A stretch of DNA of 64,000 bases from Mesorhizobium sp. NZP2298 (lineage in GTDB: Bacteria > Pseudomonadota > Alphaproteobacteria > Rhizobiales > Rhizobiaceae). Under the pieces are notes generated by a model that was not told the origin of the DNA, did not search any database, and saw only the letters and a list, made by a program, of their open reading frames with translations. Below are positions 34,280 to 43,465 of the stretch, piece after piece; positions within the stretch are counted from its first letter, which is position 1, and every line of letters begins with the position of its first letter. The stretch spans positions 3,298,001 to 3,362,000 of the forward strand of contig NZ_CP033365.1 in the NCBI RefSeq assembly GCF_013170825.1, in the 5' to 3' direction. The translations under genes and the position numbers were made by a program.

Positions 34280-34629
34280 GCATTGAAGCCGAGGGAACCG
34301 GCTTGCGTCGAGACTGTGGAGTTTGCGGAAGGCTGCCCGATGCCTGCAACACTTAGAACCACATTCTGCGAAATTCGCGATGATCTTCATGTCCTGCGGC
34401 GGATGTTGGCGGCTGGCAAGCATATCGAGACATCCAGGGGATCGATGGGTTGATGGCATAGCGGAAAGCGGAGGCGATCAAGGTCATGCGGCCAATCCCC
34501 ATGCATGCGAATTGGTGGGAGCCTGGAGCGCCGAAGCCCGGCGATACTCTGGTGCCCTCGGGCAGCCATCTTTTCTATCAGATCAGGATCGAGGCGATGT
34601 CGGGAAGGCAGGCCTCGTGATAGCGGTTC
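34280..34629. other. Non-coding gap between terminator and histidine kinase
   Basis: 350 bases with no convincing gene. A 37-codon frame at 34340-34453 (MPATLRTTFCEIRDDLHVLRRM...) has no ribosome site and I do not support it. No RNA gene or repeat was recognised. Confidence 0.4.
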
Positions 34630-35700
34630 TTACGCCGCGCGCGGCACTCGTGAGGTGAACGTTGCCCGGGTGACCGAGACGCTTGTGCCGTTGGTGTCGC
34701 TGATGGTTTCCACCTTGGCCTCCAGCTGTTTCACCAATGCCTCGACAATCGCTGTTCCAAGTCCAGTACTCGACAAGTCGTTGGCGATTTTGCCGACGCC
34801 GTTGTCCGACACCGTCAATTTCCAGTCAGTGCCGGCGGTCTCGAAGGTAACCTGGATACGGGCGCCGGACTTTTCCTTGGGGAAGGCATATTTGATGGCG
34901 TTGAGGGCGAGTTCGGTGACGATGAGTCCGAGGCTGACGGCACGATGCGAGTCAATCCTGCCGCCCTCTGCCGTAACGGTTACCTCGATCGGCTGAGTCT
35001 CGCCGATCATTGACGAGGCGAGGCTGCCGCACAGCTTTGAAAGGTAGGAGCCGACATCGATCTCGTCGACGCCGACCGAGGTGTGGAGATGGCGTTGCAC
35101 CTCGGCCACGGACAACACGCGCTGGTGGGCATCCTTGAGATGCTGGCGCGTCTCTTCCGACGTGACCGAGCGTGCCTTCAGCAACAGGATGCTGGCGATG
35201 ATCTGCAGGCTGTTGGCAACCCGGTGCTCCATTTCGCGCAGCAGCACGTCCTTCTGCTGGAGCAGATCCTCGGTGCGGCGCAGCAGTTCTTCCTTTTCCC
35301 GTTCGATGACACGGCGGGCGGTAATGTCATTGAAGGCGAGAAGGATGGTTACGGCCGGGCTGTGGTCGTAAAGCACCTTGCGGGCGTTGAGCAGCATGGT
35401 GCGGCGGCCGATCCGCGGGAAATCGTGCTCCACCTCGAAACCGTCCATGGCGGTTTTCTCGGGAATGATCGTCTCCAGCAGCAGGCGAAGTGCTGGAATG
35501 TCCCACTGCCCATCGCCAAGCGCGTAGAGCAGCGTGCCCTGGGTCTGTGCGGGGTCGACTTCGAATGTCTTGTAGAAGGAGCGGCTGGCGGCCAGCACGC
35601 GAAACTGCTCGTCGAGCACCAGGAATGGCTCGGTGATCGTGTTGACGATCGCCTGCGCCAGCGTCTGCGCGTCCTCGATGTTCGCAATGGGTTGAAACAT
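34630..35700 (-). CDS. PAS-domain sensor histidine kinase, HisKA_2/HWE type
   Basis: A 356-residue cytoplasmic kinase (start MFQPIANIED at 35700; the upstream site is weak). Residues about 15-130 are a PAS sensor domain (ITEPFLVLDEQFRVLAASRSFYKTFEVDP ... LLAFNDITARR). The phosphoacceptor helix is LLREMEHRVANSLQIIASILLL with His159, the HisKA_2 form. The ATP-binding domain follows with N-box ELALNAIKYAFP and G-box VSDNGVGK, then STGLGTAIVEALVKQLEA. No membrane segment or response-regulator gene is adjacent, so it is an orphan kinase. Such kinases in alphaproteobacteria often feed the general stress response (PhyR); that link is inference. Confidence 0.85.
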   Translation of the reverse strand: MFQPIANIEDAQTLAQAIVNTITEPFLVLDEQFRVLAASRSFYKTFEVDPAQTQGTLLYALGDGQWDIPALRLLLETIIPEKTAMDGFEVEHDFPRIGRRTMLLNARKVLYDHSPAVTILLAFNDITARRVIEREKEELLRRTEDLLQQKDVLLREMEHRVANSLQIIASILLLKARSVTSEETRQHLKDAHQRVLSVAEVQRHLHTSVGVDEIDVGSYLSKLCGSLASSMIGETQPIEVTVTAEGGRIDSHRAVSLGLIVTELALNAIKYAFPKEKSGARIQVTFETAGTDWKLTVSDNGVGKIANDLSSTGLGTAIVEALVKQLEAKVETISDTNGTSVSVTRATFTSRVPRAA

Positions 35701-35819
35701 GAGCAACAAGCCAGACGAGCGGCGTTTTGCCTCTCCAAGCAAGGACTTTACACCTTTGCCTGACCGCTGTCGCGAAGTGAATCGCCAGCCACGATGACGT
35801 GATGTCCCGTGTATCGGCG

Positions 35820-35846
35820 AAAAGGCGGGCACTCGGCCCGCCTTCG
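35820..35846 (-). terminator. Rho-independent terminator for the 35887-36180 gene
   Basis: Read on the minus strand: AAGGCGGGC-CGAGT-GCCCGCCTTTT, a 9-bp stem with T run, 40 bases after the stop of the exported-protein gene. Confidence 0.8.
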
Positions 35847-35886
35847 TCCGGCTGTTCGATTTAGGCGTGCGCCCAATCGTGGTGCG

Positions 35887-36180
35887 TCAGTTTGCGCCGC
35901 CGAGCTGCTTGGTCATCTTGCAGAAATTGTCATGCGACTTGGCAATGGCGTTGTCGCCGCATTCTTTCATCATGCCTGCGCGGTCTTCTTCTTTCATGGC
36001 CATCCAGGCGGCCTTGAATTCCTTTTCGGATTTCATCGTCTTCATGCCGGAGTCCGTATAGAAGGGGGCCATCTTCTCCGGATTGTCGAGCGCGGAGGTG
36101 TTGCCGCCAGAAGCGGCCAACGCCGAGCCAGTCATCATCGCAAGCGCCATCGCGCCCATCGTGAGCATCTTGAAGTTCAT
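35887..36180 (-). CDS. Small exported protein of unknown function
   Basis: A 97-residue protein. ATG 36180 has AGAGGAA eight bases upstream. Signal peptide MNFKMLTMGAMALAMMTGSALA with AxA cleavage, then a helical, Lys/Met-rich mature part: MAPFYTDSGMKTMKSEKEFKAAWMAMKEEDRAGMMKECGDN...DNFCKM, two cysteines. Single gene with its own terminator. No family recognised beyond similar small exported proteins in rhizobia. Confidence 0.65.
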   Translation of the reverse strand: MNFKMLTMGAMALAMMTGSALAASGGNTSALDNPEKMAPFYTDSGMKTMKSEKEFKAAWMAMKEEDRAGMMKECGDNAIAKSHDNFCKMTKQLGGAN

Positions 36181-36315
36181 CTCGGAATTCCTCTCTGTCG
36201 AGGTCATTGGAATAAACGACCTGAAGACAAACGGTATTGAGAGAAAACAGTTCCTTCAGGCGAGCTAATATTAAAATCAGATTTTATTCCACCTGTCTGC
36301 CTGAGCGCTGCCGAA

Positions 36316-36573
36316 TTATTCCATGTCCGGGACGTCGCCGCTGACAAACAGCGTGGTCGGCGGACCGTAATCTCCGAGTGTCGGGTCGGCATCGCGGCTC
36401 CAGGCGATCACGCCGGCATGTTTTGCCGCCAAAGTCCTGGCCGTGCGTATGGCGCGGTCTTCGCTCTGTTGGTCAGCGGGGCCGAAGGCTGGAAACAGGT
36501 CACCGTCCTCGCCGCGATCGAACGCGACCACGACGATCAGCCTGGGATTTTTTTGCTCTGTTGAATGGGACAT
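36316..36573 (-). CDS. Hypothetical 85-residue soluble protein
   Basis: ATG 36573 has AAGGAGCAAC immediately upstream. The sequence begins MSHSTEQKNPRLIVVVAFDRGEDGDLFPAFGP, then AIRTARTLAAKHAGVIAWSRDADPTLGDYGPPTTLFVSGDVPDME. The alternating strand/helix pattern suggests a small alpha/beta domain. It reads away from the GntR gene at 36762, and both promoters lie in the 188-base gap. Function not recognised. Confidence 0.6.
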   Translation of the reverse strand: MSHSTEQKNPRLIVVVAFDRGEDGDLFPAFGPADQQSEDRAIRTARTLAAKHAGVIAWSRDADPTLGDYGPPTTLFVSGDVPDME

Positions 36574-36697
36574 GTTGCTCCTTCGCCGCGCGAACGTATC
36601 ACACTGCCGGCACCAGTGGTCGGTTGTCCGGCTCTCCCACCACATTTTCCGGGGCTCCCCGGAACGCGCTGCCTTCTCCAACTGCCTTGGCGCTGCA

Positions 36698-36745
36698 TTG
36701 ACACGCGTTTTGTGACCATATATTGAACAGGATTATACAGGTTCA
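36698..36745 (+). promoter_or_regulatory. Promoter and possible GntR operator
   Basis: TTGACA at 36698-36703, 17 bases, then TATTGA at 36721-36726 (overlapping TATATT). Over the start region is the dyad GAAC-N12-GTTC (36725-36744) within gaacaggattatacaggttc, and GAACAGG recurs at 36748. A dyad here next to a GntR gene suggests autoregulation of the operon that begins at 36762. Confidence 0.5.
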
Positions 36746-36761
36746 CTGAACAGGTACGCAT

Positions 36762-37487
36762 ATGAAGCGGCGCGCGGTTCAACTGTCTCCCGGCACGGGC
36801 AAGCCCGAGCAGATCGCGACCGTTCTGGAACATGAAATCCGTTCCGGCCTGCTCGGTTTCGGCGACCGCCTGCAAAGCGAAAACGAGCTCGTCCAGCGCT
36901 TCTCCGTCAGTCGCAACACGGTCCGCAAGGGCCTCGAGGAACTGTCAAGCCGCGGGCTGATCACCACCAAGGTCGGCATCGGCTCCTTCGTCACCTTTGA
37001 CGGCAAGCCGGTGGACGACGCCATCGGCTGGTCGCGGGCGCTCGCGAATGCGGGTGCCAATGCCGAGACAAGGACGCTGCGGCTGGAAGTCATCGAAGAC
37101 GCCGATCTCGCTGCCTTGCTGGAGATCGAAAGCCCGTTCTTCATCGCCGTCGACCGGGTGCGCACCAATGCCAGCGATGGCCATGCGATTTCCATCGAGC
37201 GCAGCCGCCTGCCGCTGTCGCCGGAACTCGAGGATGTGCCGCTGCGCGGCCTGCGCGAGGGGTCGCTGCACCAGACGCTGCGCGGCGCCGGCCTGATCCC
37301 CGACCATGGCGAGGAATGGGTGGGCATCGAGATGCTCAATGCCGAGGACGCGGCCATTCTGGGCTGCCCGCAGGGCACGCCCTTCCTGCGCGGCCGCCGG
37401 CTGACGCGTGCGGCTGACGACCGGCCGATCGAATATGTCACCAGCCTGCTCAATCCCGCGCATTTCGCGCTGCATATGAGGTTCTGA
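36762..37487 (+). CDS. GntR/HutC-family transcriptional regulator with UTRA domain
   Basis: A 241-residue repressor. Residues about 15-78 are the winged-helix GntR DNA-binding domain (FGDRLQSENELVQRFSVSRNTVRKGLEELSSRGLITTKVGIGSFV). Residues about 95-235 are the UTRA ligand-binding domain (FFIAVDRVRTNASDGHAISIERSRLP ... PIEYVTSLLNPAHFALHMRF). It heads the operon of ADP-ribosylglycohydrolase, PfkB kinase and polyamine-type transporter, whose shared ligand it probably senses. A GAAC/GTTC dyad lies just upstream. Only three bases separate it from the next gene. Confidence 0.9.
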   Translation: MKRRAVQLSPGTGKPEQIATVLEHEIRSGLLGFGDRLQSENELVQRFSVSRNTVRKGLEELSSRGLITTKVGIGSFVTFDGKPVDDAIGWSRALANAGANAETRTLRLEVIEDADLAALLEIESPFFIAVDRVRTNASDGHAISIERSRLPLSPELEDVPLRGLREGSLHQTLRGAGLIPDHGEEWVGIEMLNAEDAAILGCPQGTPFLRGRRLTRAADDRPIEYVTSLLNPAHFALHMRF

Positions 37488-37490
37488 GCG

Positions 37491-38540
37491 ATGCCGGACA
37501 ACATCACGCTTGATCGCGCCATGGGCGCGCTTGTCGGCGGAGCGCTGGGAGACGCGCTCGGCATGCCGACGCAGCTTCTGTCGCCGGCCCGGATTGCCGA
37601 GCTCTATGGCCATGTCGAGGATTTCATCGCGCCCTTCGCCGATCATCCGGTGTCGAAGGGACTGCTGGCCGGCACCATCACCGACGATACGGAACAGGCG
37701 CTGCTGCTTGGCCGAATCCTGGTCGAGTCCGGCGAGCGCTTCGACCATGCGCGCTGGGTCAACGCGCTGCTCGACTGGGAGCGCGAGGTCAAGGCGCGCG
37801 GCAGCTACGATCTGCTGGGCCCATCGACCAAGCGTGCCATCGACGCCATCAACAATGGCGTGCCGGCACAAGAGGCGGGGCGCGGCGGCGACACCAATGG
37901 CGCCGCGATGCGCATCGCGCCGGTGGGCATCATGATGCCGCTGGAGCCGCTCGATGCATTCGTCGCCAAGGTGGCTGAAACCTGCCGGGCGACGCACAAC
38001 ACCTCGATAGCCATATCGTCAGCCGCCGCCGTCGCGGCCGCCGTCAGCCGCGGCGTGTCCGGCGGCGACTGGCGCGCCGCATCCGACAGTGGCGTCGCGG
38101 CGGCGAGGCGAGGGGCGACGCTTGGCCATTGGGTGACCGGCGGCGACATCGCGGCGCGTATCGTCTGGTCGCGGGATCTGGTGCGGGGCAAGGTGATGGG
38201 GGATGCAATCCGGCTGATCACCGATCTGGTCGGTACCGGCGTGGCCAGCCAGGAATCCGTTCCGGCGGCCTTCGCGGTGCTCGAGGTCGCCGGCGGTGAC
38301 CCCTGGCAAGCGGCGGTCATCAGCGCCAATCTCGGCGGCGACACCGACACGATCGGCGCCATCGCAGCCGGCATGGCCGGCGCCTGCACCGGCTTTTCGC
38401 AATTGCCAAGGGATCGCGTCGCCGGTCTCAGGGGGATCGACATCGTGGAGGTTCGTGCGCTTGCCGCCGACCTTGTTGCGGCGCGTACGTCCAAAGACCT
38501 TGCGCCAAAAACCGGCTCCGGCAAGGACGCGGCGGCATGA
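37491..38540 (+). CDS. ADP-ribosylglycohydrolase family protein
   Basis: A 349-residue protein of the ADP-ribosyl-crystallin/DraG fold, which hydrolyses N- or O-ribosyl linkages using two divalent metals. Metal-binding motifs are present: GALVGGALGDALGMP, TDDTEQALLLGR (Thr-Asp-Asp), GGDTNGAAMRIAPVG and the C-terminal LGGDTDTIGAIAAGMAGA (Asp-x-Asp). It overlaps the PfkB gene by four bases (ATGA). The pairing with a sugar/nucleoside-type kinase in a catabolic operon suggests cleavage of a ribosylated small molecule, with the released sugar phosphorylated next, rather than protein de-ADP-ribosylation; this is inference. Confidence 0.85.
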   Translation: MPDNITLDRAMGALVGGALGDALGMPTQLLSPARIAELYGHVEDFIAPFADHPVSKGLLAGTITDDTEQALLLGRILVESGERFDHARWVNALLDWEREVKARGSYDLLGPSTKRAIDAINNGVPAQEAGRGGDTNGAAMRIAPVGIMMPLEPLDAFVAKVAETCRATHNTSIAISSAAAVAAAVSRGVSGGDWRAASDSGVAAARRGATLGHWVTGGDIAARIVWSRDLVRGKVMGDAIRLITDLVGTGVASQESVPAAFAVLEVAGGDPWQAAVISANLGGDTDTIGAIAAGMAGACTGFSQLPRDRVAGLRGIDIVEVRALAADLVAARTSKDLAPKTGSGKDAAA

Positions 38541-39514
38541 GCGGGCGGCTCGTTCATATCGGCAGCGCGGTGGTCGACTATGTCTACCGCATCGACGCAT
38601 TGCCGGCGCCCGGCACCGAGAAGACGGCATCGAGCTATGCCCAGGTCGCCGGTGGCGGCTTCAACATGATGGTCGCCGCCGCCCGCACCGGTATGACAGT
38701 AGTGTTTGGTGGCCAGCTCGGCAGCGGGCCGAACGGCGATTTCCTGCGTGCCGCCTTCGCAGCCGAGGGCATCGAGACGCTGACACCGCCATCATCCTTG
38801 ATGGACAGCGGCAATTGCGTCGCCATGGTCTCGAGCGATGCCGAACGCACTTTCGTGTCATGGCCCGGTGCGGAGAGCATTCTCGACCTCGACATGATGG
38901 CGCCGGTATCAGTGGCTCCGGCGGATTGGGTGTTCACCTCGGGCTATACGCTGAGCTACCCGGGCAGCCGCGAGGCGCTCGCCGACTGGATCGAGGCGCT
39001 GCCGGAAAACATTCCCTTTGTCTTCGACCCGACGCCCGTCGTTTCAGACATTCCACGCCCGATCCTGTCGCGGGTGCTGGCCCGCTCGGCATGGCTGAGC
39101 TGCAACATGGCGGAAGCCGCCGAGATCGCCGGCCAGGGCGACGTCGAGACCCTCGCGGCGCGGCTGCTTGCCGATCATTGTCCAAGGGCGGCCGGTGTCG
39201 TGATCCGCTCCGCCGCCAAGGGCTGCCATATCAGGCTTGCCGACGGTTCGACGCAAACCGTTGCCGGGTTCAAGGTCGATGCCGTCGACACCAATGGCGC
39301 CGGCGACACCCATATCGGCGCTTTCGTCAGCGCGCTGGCACGGGGGGCACATCCTTTCGAGGCGGCGCGTTACGCCAATGCGGCGGCGGCCATTTCGGTG
39401 ACCCGCCATGGCGGCTCATCGGCGCCGACCGATGCCGAAATCCAGACTTTCCTGAGCCAGGCCGCCGCGACCGGCACGCCGGGCCAGAACCAGAAGGCCC
39501 ATCAGATAGCCTGA
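38537..39514 (+). CDS. PfkB-family carbohydrate/nucleoside kinase
   Basis: A 325-residue ribokinase-fold kinase. Signature regions: VAGGGFNMMVAAARTGMTVVFGGQLGSGPNGDF (PfkB signature 1 form) and the C-terminal VDTNGAGDTHIGAFVSAL (anion hole GAGD with catalytic Asp; the usual T is present as DTHIG). Substrate unknown: ribose, a nucleoside or another sugar released by the preceding glycohydrolase are candidates. The start overlaps the glycohydrolase stop. A 39-base gap follows before the binding-protein gene. Confidence 0.9.
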   Translation: MSGRLVHIGSAVVDYVYRIDALPAPGTEKTASSYAQVAGGGFNMMVAAARTGMTVVFGGQLGSGPNGDFLRAAFAAEGIETLTPPSSLMDSGNCVAMVSSDAERTFVSWPGAESILDLDMMAPVSVAPADWVFTSGYTLSYPGSREALADWIEALPENIPFVFDPTPVVSDIPRPILSRVLARSAWLSCNMAEAAEIAGQGDVETLAARLLADHCPRAAGVVIRSAAKGCHIRLADGSTQTVAGFKVDAVDTNGAGDTHIGAFVSALARGAHPFEAARYANAAAAISVTRHGGSSAPTDAEIQTFLSQAAATGTPGQNQKAHQIA

Positions 39515-39553
39515 CAAGCCCCGCCAAGCGGGCAAACAAAGAGAGGAACCAAC

Positions 39554-40615
39554 ATGCGCATGCCAAGACTGACTGCTCTCTTGACGGCGACCGCCGTCTT
39601 CACCACCGCGCTCACGCTGGCCGCCAGTGCCGCCGAAGTGCATGTCCTCAACTGGAAAGGCTACGGCGCCGATGAGCCATGGGCCGTCGAGGCCTTCGAG
39701 AAGGCGACCGGCAACAAGGTCGTCAACGACTTCTTCAATTCCGAACAGGAAATGCTGACCAAGATCCGGACCAATCCGGGCCTCTACGACGTCGTCATGA
39801 TCAACGCCGCTTTCAACGACCAGGCGATGGCTGAAAAGCTGATCCAGCCGATCGACGTGTCCAAGCTGCCGAACTATGCCGACATCAGCAAGGACAAGGC
39901 GGGCTCGCCGATGCTCGACCATGACGGCAAGGTCTACGGCGTGCCGTGGGTGTGGGGGCTGACCGCGCTCGCCATCAACGAAAAGTCCTTCGACAAGCCG
40001 CCGACGTCGATCGCCGAAATGTGGGACCCCGCGCATAAGGGCCGCGTCGTCATCCGCGACGACGCCGTCGAGGCGGTGCAGTTCGGTGCCATCGCCACCG
40101 GCCAGAACATCAACGACATCAAGGATATGGATGCGGTCAAGACGAAGCTCACCTCGTTGATGCCGCAGATCAAGACCTTCTGGAGCTCGGAGAACGACTG
40201 GAACCAGATGGTCGCTTCCAACCAGATCGACATCGGCACCTACTGGAGCGGCTCGGCCGACCGCGCCAAGACGCATTTCAAGCTGCCGGTTTCGCTGGTC
40301 ATTCCGCAGGAGGGCGCCGTCGCCTGGCTCGATGCGTTCTCGATCCCGGCAGGTTCGAAGAATGTCGAAGGCGCGCAGGCCTTCATCAACTGGATGATCG
40401 ATCCGAAATTCTATGTCGAATGGGTCACCAAGGTCGGCGCTCCAGTCTCTGCCAACACCAAGGCGGTGGAAGCGCTGCCCGAGGATGCCTTCAACCGCAA
40501 GGTCATGGGTGATCCCGAGGTTGCCAAGCGCATCCAGTTCCAGGCGCCGATCACCGACGCGCAGCGCGAGGCCTATCTGGCGCTTTGGCAACAGCTCAAG
40601 GTCGACGTGAAGTAG
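39554..40615 (+). CDS. ABC transporter substrate-binding protein, spermidine/putrescine (PotD) type
   Basis: A 353-residue periplasmic binding protein. A signal peptide (MRMPRLTALLTATAVFTTALTLAASAA) is followed by EVHVLNWKGYGADEPWAVEAFEKATGNKVVNDFFNSEQEMLTKI, the PotD/PotF start. The hinge DVVMINAAFNDQAMAEKLIQPID and WVWGLTALAINEKSF follow the family. GAGAGGAACC precedes ATG. Ligand identity cannot be read: the operon's ribosyl hydrolase and kinase make a polyamine doubtful, and a ribosylated or other nitrogenous compound may be imported. A hairpin follows the gene. Confidence 0.85.
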   Translation: MRMPRLTALLTATAVFTTALTLAASAAEVHVLNWKGYGADEPWAVEAFEKATGNKVVNDFFNSEQEMLTKIRTNPGLYDVVMINAAFNDQAMAEKLIQPIDVSKLPNYADISKDKAGSPMLDHDGKVYGVPWVWGLTALAINEKSFDKPPTSIAEMWDPAHKGRVVIRDDAVEAVQFGAIATGQNINDIKDMDAVKTKLTSLMPQIKTFWSSENDWNQMVASNQIDIGTYWSGSADRAKTHFKLPVSLVIPQEGAVAWLDAFSIPAGSKNVEGAQAFINWMIDPKFYVEWVTKVGAPVSANTKAVEALPEDAFNRKVMGDPEVAKRIQFQAPITDAQREAYLALWQQLKVDVK

Positions 40616-40625
40616 GCTTACGTCC

Positions 40626-40656
40626 GGACCAGTCGTCGGTTCGCGCCGGCTGGTCC
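40626..40656 (+). terminator. Intercistronic hairpin after the binding-protein gene
   Basis: GGACCAG...CTGGTCC with an inner CGG/CCG pairing, eleven bases after the stop and before the permease. Such hairpins attenuate or stabilise mRNA so that binding protein exceeds membrane subunits. Confidence 0.6.
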
Positions 40657-40682
40657 TTCAAATCCTGGGGAGGAGGCTTATC

Positions 40683-41546
40683 ATGGCAGCGCAGGGTGCA
40701 CCGCGCAGCGGGCTAAGATCGGCCCTGCCGCTGCTGGCGCCGGCCTATCTCTGGCTGACGGTGGCGATCTTCCTGCCGCTCTCGGCCATGGTCTTCTTCT
40801 CCTTCATGACCGACCTGCCGCTGACGGGGAAGCCTTGGGCTTTCACGCTTGGCAATTACGCTGCCTTCTTCTCGCAGAGCCTCTATCTGACGCTGCTGCT
40901 CGCTTCGCTCAGGCTCGGCCTGGAAGTGACGCTGTGGTGCATCGTCATCGGCTATCCCGCCGCCTACGTGCTGGCCAAGGTGCTGAAGGGCCGCAGCCGC
41001 GAAGCGATCTTCCTGCTGGTCATCCTGCCCTTCTGGTCGAACGGGCTGGTGCGGATCTTCTCCTGGGCGATGGTTTTGCGCGAGGGCGGCATCCTTGATA
41101 CGGCGCTCAACGCGGTGTTGCCGTTCAAGATCAATATCGATCTGATGTATTCCTATCCCGCCGTCATCATCGGCCTGGTACACTCCTACGTGCCCTACAT
41201 GGTGCTGACCTGTTATCTCACCTTGCAGGCGATCGACGATTCGCTGATCGAGGCCGGTCGTTCGCTCGGCGCCTCGCGGCTGCAGGTGCTCAAGCGGGTG
41301 ATCATCCCGCTGTCGATGCCCGGCCTGGTGGCGGGGGCCGCGCTCATCTTCGTTCCCGTCGTCGGCTCGTTCATGGAGCCGCGCATCCTTGGCGGGCGCA
41401 CCGGCACCTTCTACGGCACCGTCATCGAGGACCAGTTCGTCGCCGTGTTCAACTGGCCGCTAGGCGCGGCACTGTCCTTCATCCTGCTGGCCGTCGTGCT
41501 GGTCATCCTGGCAATTGCCTCACCAGTGCTGCGGAGGGCCGCGTGA
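40683..41546 (+). CDS. ABC transporter permease, PotB type
   Basis: A 287-residue inner-membrane permease of the spermidine/putrescine group with six expected helices (LLAPAYLWLTVAIFLPLSAMVFFSFMTD first). The ATPase-contact loop is IEAGRSLGASRLQVLKRVIIPLSMPGLVAG (EAA motif). GAGGAGGCTTATC precedes the ATG. The stop overlaps the second permease start (TGATG). Confidence 0.85.
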   Translation: MAAQGAPRSGLRSALPLLAPAYLWLTVAIFLPLSAMVFFSFMTDLPLTGKPWAFTLGNYAAFFSQSLYLTLLLASLRLGLEVTLWCIVIGYPAAYVLAKVLKGRSREAIFLLVILPFWSNGLVRIFSWAMVLREGGILDTALNAVLPFKINIDLMYSYPAVIIGLVHSYVPYMVLTCYLTLQAIDDSLIEAGRSLGASRLQVLKRVIIPLSMPGLVAGAALIFVPVVGSFMEPRILGGRTGTFYGTVIEDQFVAVFNWPLGAALSFILLAVVLVILAIASPVLRRAA

Positions 41547-42334
41547 TGATGACGACCCGCATCCTCGAATGGTTCGGCCGGATCTATATCTTGTTGCTGC
41601 TTGCCTTCCTCTATCTGCCGATCATCATCATGGCGCTGATGTCGTTCAACGTCTCGCCCTTCTACCAACTGCCGTTCGAGTGGACGACGGAATGGTACGC
41701 CTCGCTGTGGCAGAACGACCAGCTGATCGCGGCCACCTGGAACAGCCTCGAGATCGCAATCATCACCACGCTCATCAGCGTGGTGCTCGGCTCGGCGGCG
41801 TCGCTGGCGCTTTTTCGCTATGAATTCCGCGGCAAGAAGGTGCTGCAGGCACTGCTCTTTCCGCCTATCGCCATTCCGTGGCTGATCACCGGCACGGCGA
41901 TGCTGATCTTCTTCTTCGGCGTCGGCATCGGGCGCGGTCTGTTCGCCATTCTGCTCGGCCATGTCGCGCTGGCGCTGCCCTATGTCATCGTCGTCGTCTC
42001 GGCCCGGCTGCAGACCTTCGCGCCGGAACTGGAAGAGGCGGCACGCTCGCTCGGCGCCAACCAGTGGCAGGTGACCAATCGCGTCACGCTGCCCTGGATC
42101 ATGCCGGGCGTCGTCGCCGGTGGGCTGTTCGCATTTGCCGTGTCGTTCGACCAGTTCGTCGTTTCCTACTTCCTCTCGACACCCGGCCAGACGACGCTGC
42201 CGGTCGAAATCTACGCCGCGATCCGCAAGGGTTTCACGCCCGAGATCAACGCGGTCTCGACCATCATCATTGTCGTGTCCATGGCGCTCATGCTGCTCAC
42301 GGCGCGCTTCTTCAAATTCGGCGGAGAGAAATAA
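41546..42334 (+). CDS. ABC transporter permease, PotC type
   Basis: A 262-residue partner permease. ATG 41546 overlaps the previous stop; GTG 41543 and ATG 41549 are alternative starts. The start MMTTRILEWFGRIYILLLLAFLYLPIIIMALMSFN and the EAA loop EEAARSLGANQWQVTNRVTLPWIMPGVVAG are typical of PotC. It overlaps the ATPase start (TAATG). Confidence 0.85.
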   Translation: MMTTRILEWFGRIYILLLLAFLYLPIIIMALMSFNVSPFYQLPFEWTTEWYASLWQNDQLIAATWNSLEIAIITTLISVVLGSAASLALFRYEFRGKKVLQALLFPPIAIPWLITGTAMLIFFFGVGIGRGLFAILLGHVALALPYVIVVVSARLQTFAPELEEAARSLGANQWQVTNRVTLPWIMPGVVAGGLFAFAVSFDQFVVSYFLSTPGQTTLPVEIYAAIRKGFTPEINAVSTIIIVVSMALMLLTARFFKFGGEK

Positions 42335-43401
42335 TGGCTGGCGTGCAGGTCGCGAACGTCTCCCGCAGCTTCGGCGCGCACAAGGCGCTGGACGATGTCT
42401 CCATCGATTTTGTCGATGGCGGCTTCTATGCGCTGCTCGGACCGTCGGGCAGCGGCAAGACCACACTGCTCAGACAGATCGCCGGTTTCGACTTTCCCGA
42501 CTCCGGCCGTATCTCCATCGGCGGCGAGAGCGTCGAACGCGTGCCGGTCGAGAAGCGCCGCATCGGCATGGTGTTCCAGAACTATGCGCTGTTTCCCAAT
42601 ATGAGCGTCGCCGACAATGTCGCCTTCGGCCTGTCGGTGCGCGGCGAGGCCAAGGCGGTGATTGCCACCGAGGTGCAGCGCGCGCTCAACCTCGTGCAAT
42701 TGGGCAAGCTCGGCGGCCGGCGCCCGCACCAGCTTTCCGGCGGCCAGCGCCAGCGTGTTGCATTGGCGCGCGCCATCGTCACCAAGCCGCGCGTGCTGTT
42801 GCTCGACGAGCCGCTCGGCGCGCTCGACAAGGCGCTGCGCGTCGACATGCAGATCGAGTTGAAACGCATCCAGCGCGAGATCGGCATCACCACCATCTTC
42901 GTCACCCACGACCAGGAAGAAGCGCTGACGATGAGCGACCGCATCGGAATACTGCGCGACGGCAGGCTCGTGCAGGAAGGGCCGCCGGAGGAAATCTACG
43001 ACCGGCCGAAAAGCGAATTCGCCGCCACCTTCCTCGGCGACGCCAACATCTTTCGCGGGGACTCGACCGGCAACGGCATCCGCCTGCCGGACGGCACGGC
43101 GATCGCCGCTGGCGTGGGCGTGACGCTTGCCGCCGGTGCCAAGGCGAGCTGCGCCGTGCGGCCCGAGCGAATTCGCATTGCCACTGATGGTGGGGTCTCC
43201 GATGCGGCCAATGCGAATATGCTGAAGGGCCAGGTCTCCAAGCGCATCTTCGCCGGCAACAACAGCACCTACTTTGTCGAGCGCGCCGGCCAGACGTTGA
43301 AGGTCATCGTGCAGAACACTGGCGCTGAGAGGCTGGCGGAGGGGCAGGATGTGGTGCTGCGCTGGTCGCCGGAAAGCACGGTGTTGATCGCTGCGGGTTG
43401 A
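42334..43401 (+). CDS. ABC transporter ATPase, PotA type
   Basis: A 355-residue ATPase. Walker A GPSGSGKTT, Q-loop FQNYALFPNMSV, signature LSGGQRQRVALARA, Walker B VLLLDEPLGALD, switch THDQEEALTMSD. The C-terminal 120 residues form the TOBE-type regulatory domain (ASCAVRPERIRI ... GQVSKRIFAGNNSTYFVERAGQTLKVIVQN). It completes the polyamine-type importer started at 39554. The aconitase X genes begin 64 bases later on the same strand. Confidence 0.9.
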   Translation: MAGVQVANVSRSFGAHKALDDVSIDFVDGGFYALLGPSGSGKTTLLRQIAGFDFPDSGRISIGGESVERVPVEKRRIGMVFQNYALFPNMSVADNVAFGLSVRGEAKAVIATEVQRALNLVQLGKLGGRRPHQLSGGQRQRVALARAIVTKPRVLLLDEPLGALDKALRVDMQIELKRIQREIGITTIFVTHDQEEALTMSDRIGILRDGRLVQEGPPEEIYDRPKSEFAATFLGDANIFRGDSTGNGIRLPDGTAIAAGVGVTLAAGAKASCAVRPERIRIATDGGVSDAANANMLKGQVSKRIFAGNNSTYFVERAGQTLKVIVQNTGAERLAEGQDVVLRWSPESTVLIAAG

Positions 43402-43465
43402 TGCGCCGGGGTCTTGCCAGACTGTTCCCAATCAGGGACAGCATAGGCAGGCAAGAGCCTGGAGC

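Noticed and set aside
34340..34453. 37-codon frame in the gap before the histidine kinase
   Set aside because: No ribosome site, no recognisable pattern and an upstream terminator inside its longer version.
42211..43431. Long reverse-strand open frame over the PotA-type ATPase
   Set aside because: High-GC shadow frame; the plus strand has all ABC ATPase motifs.
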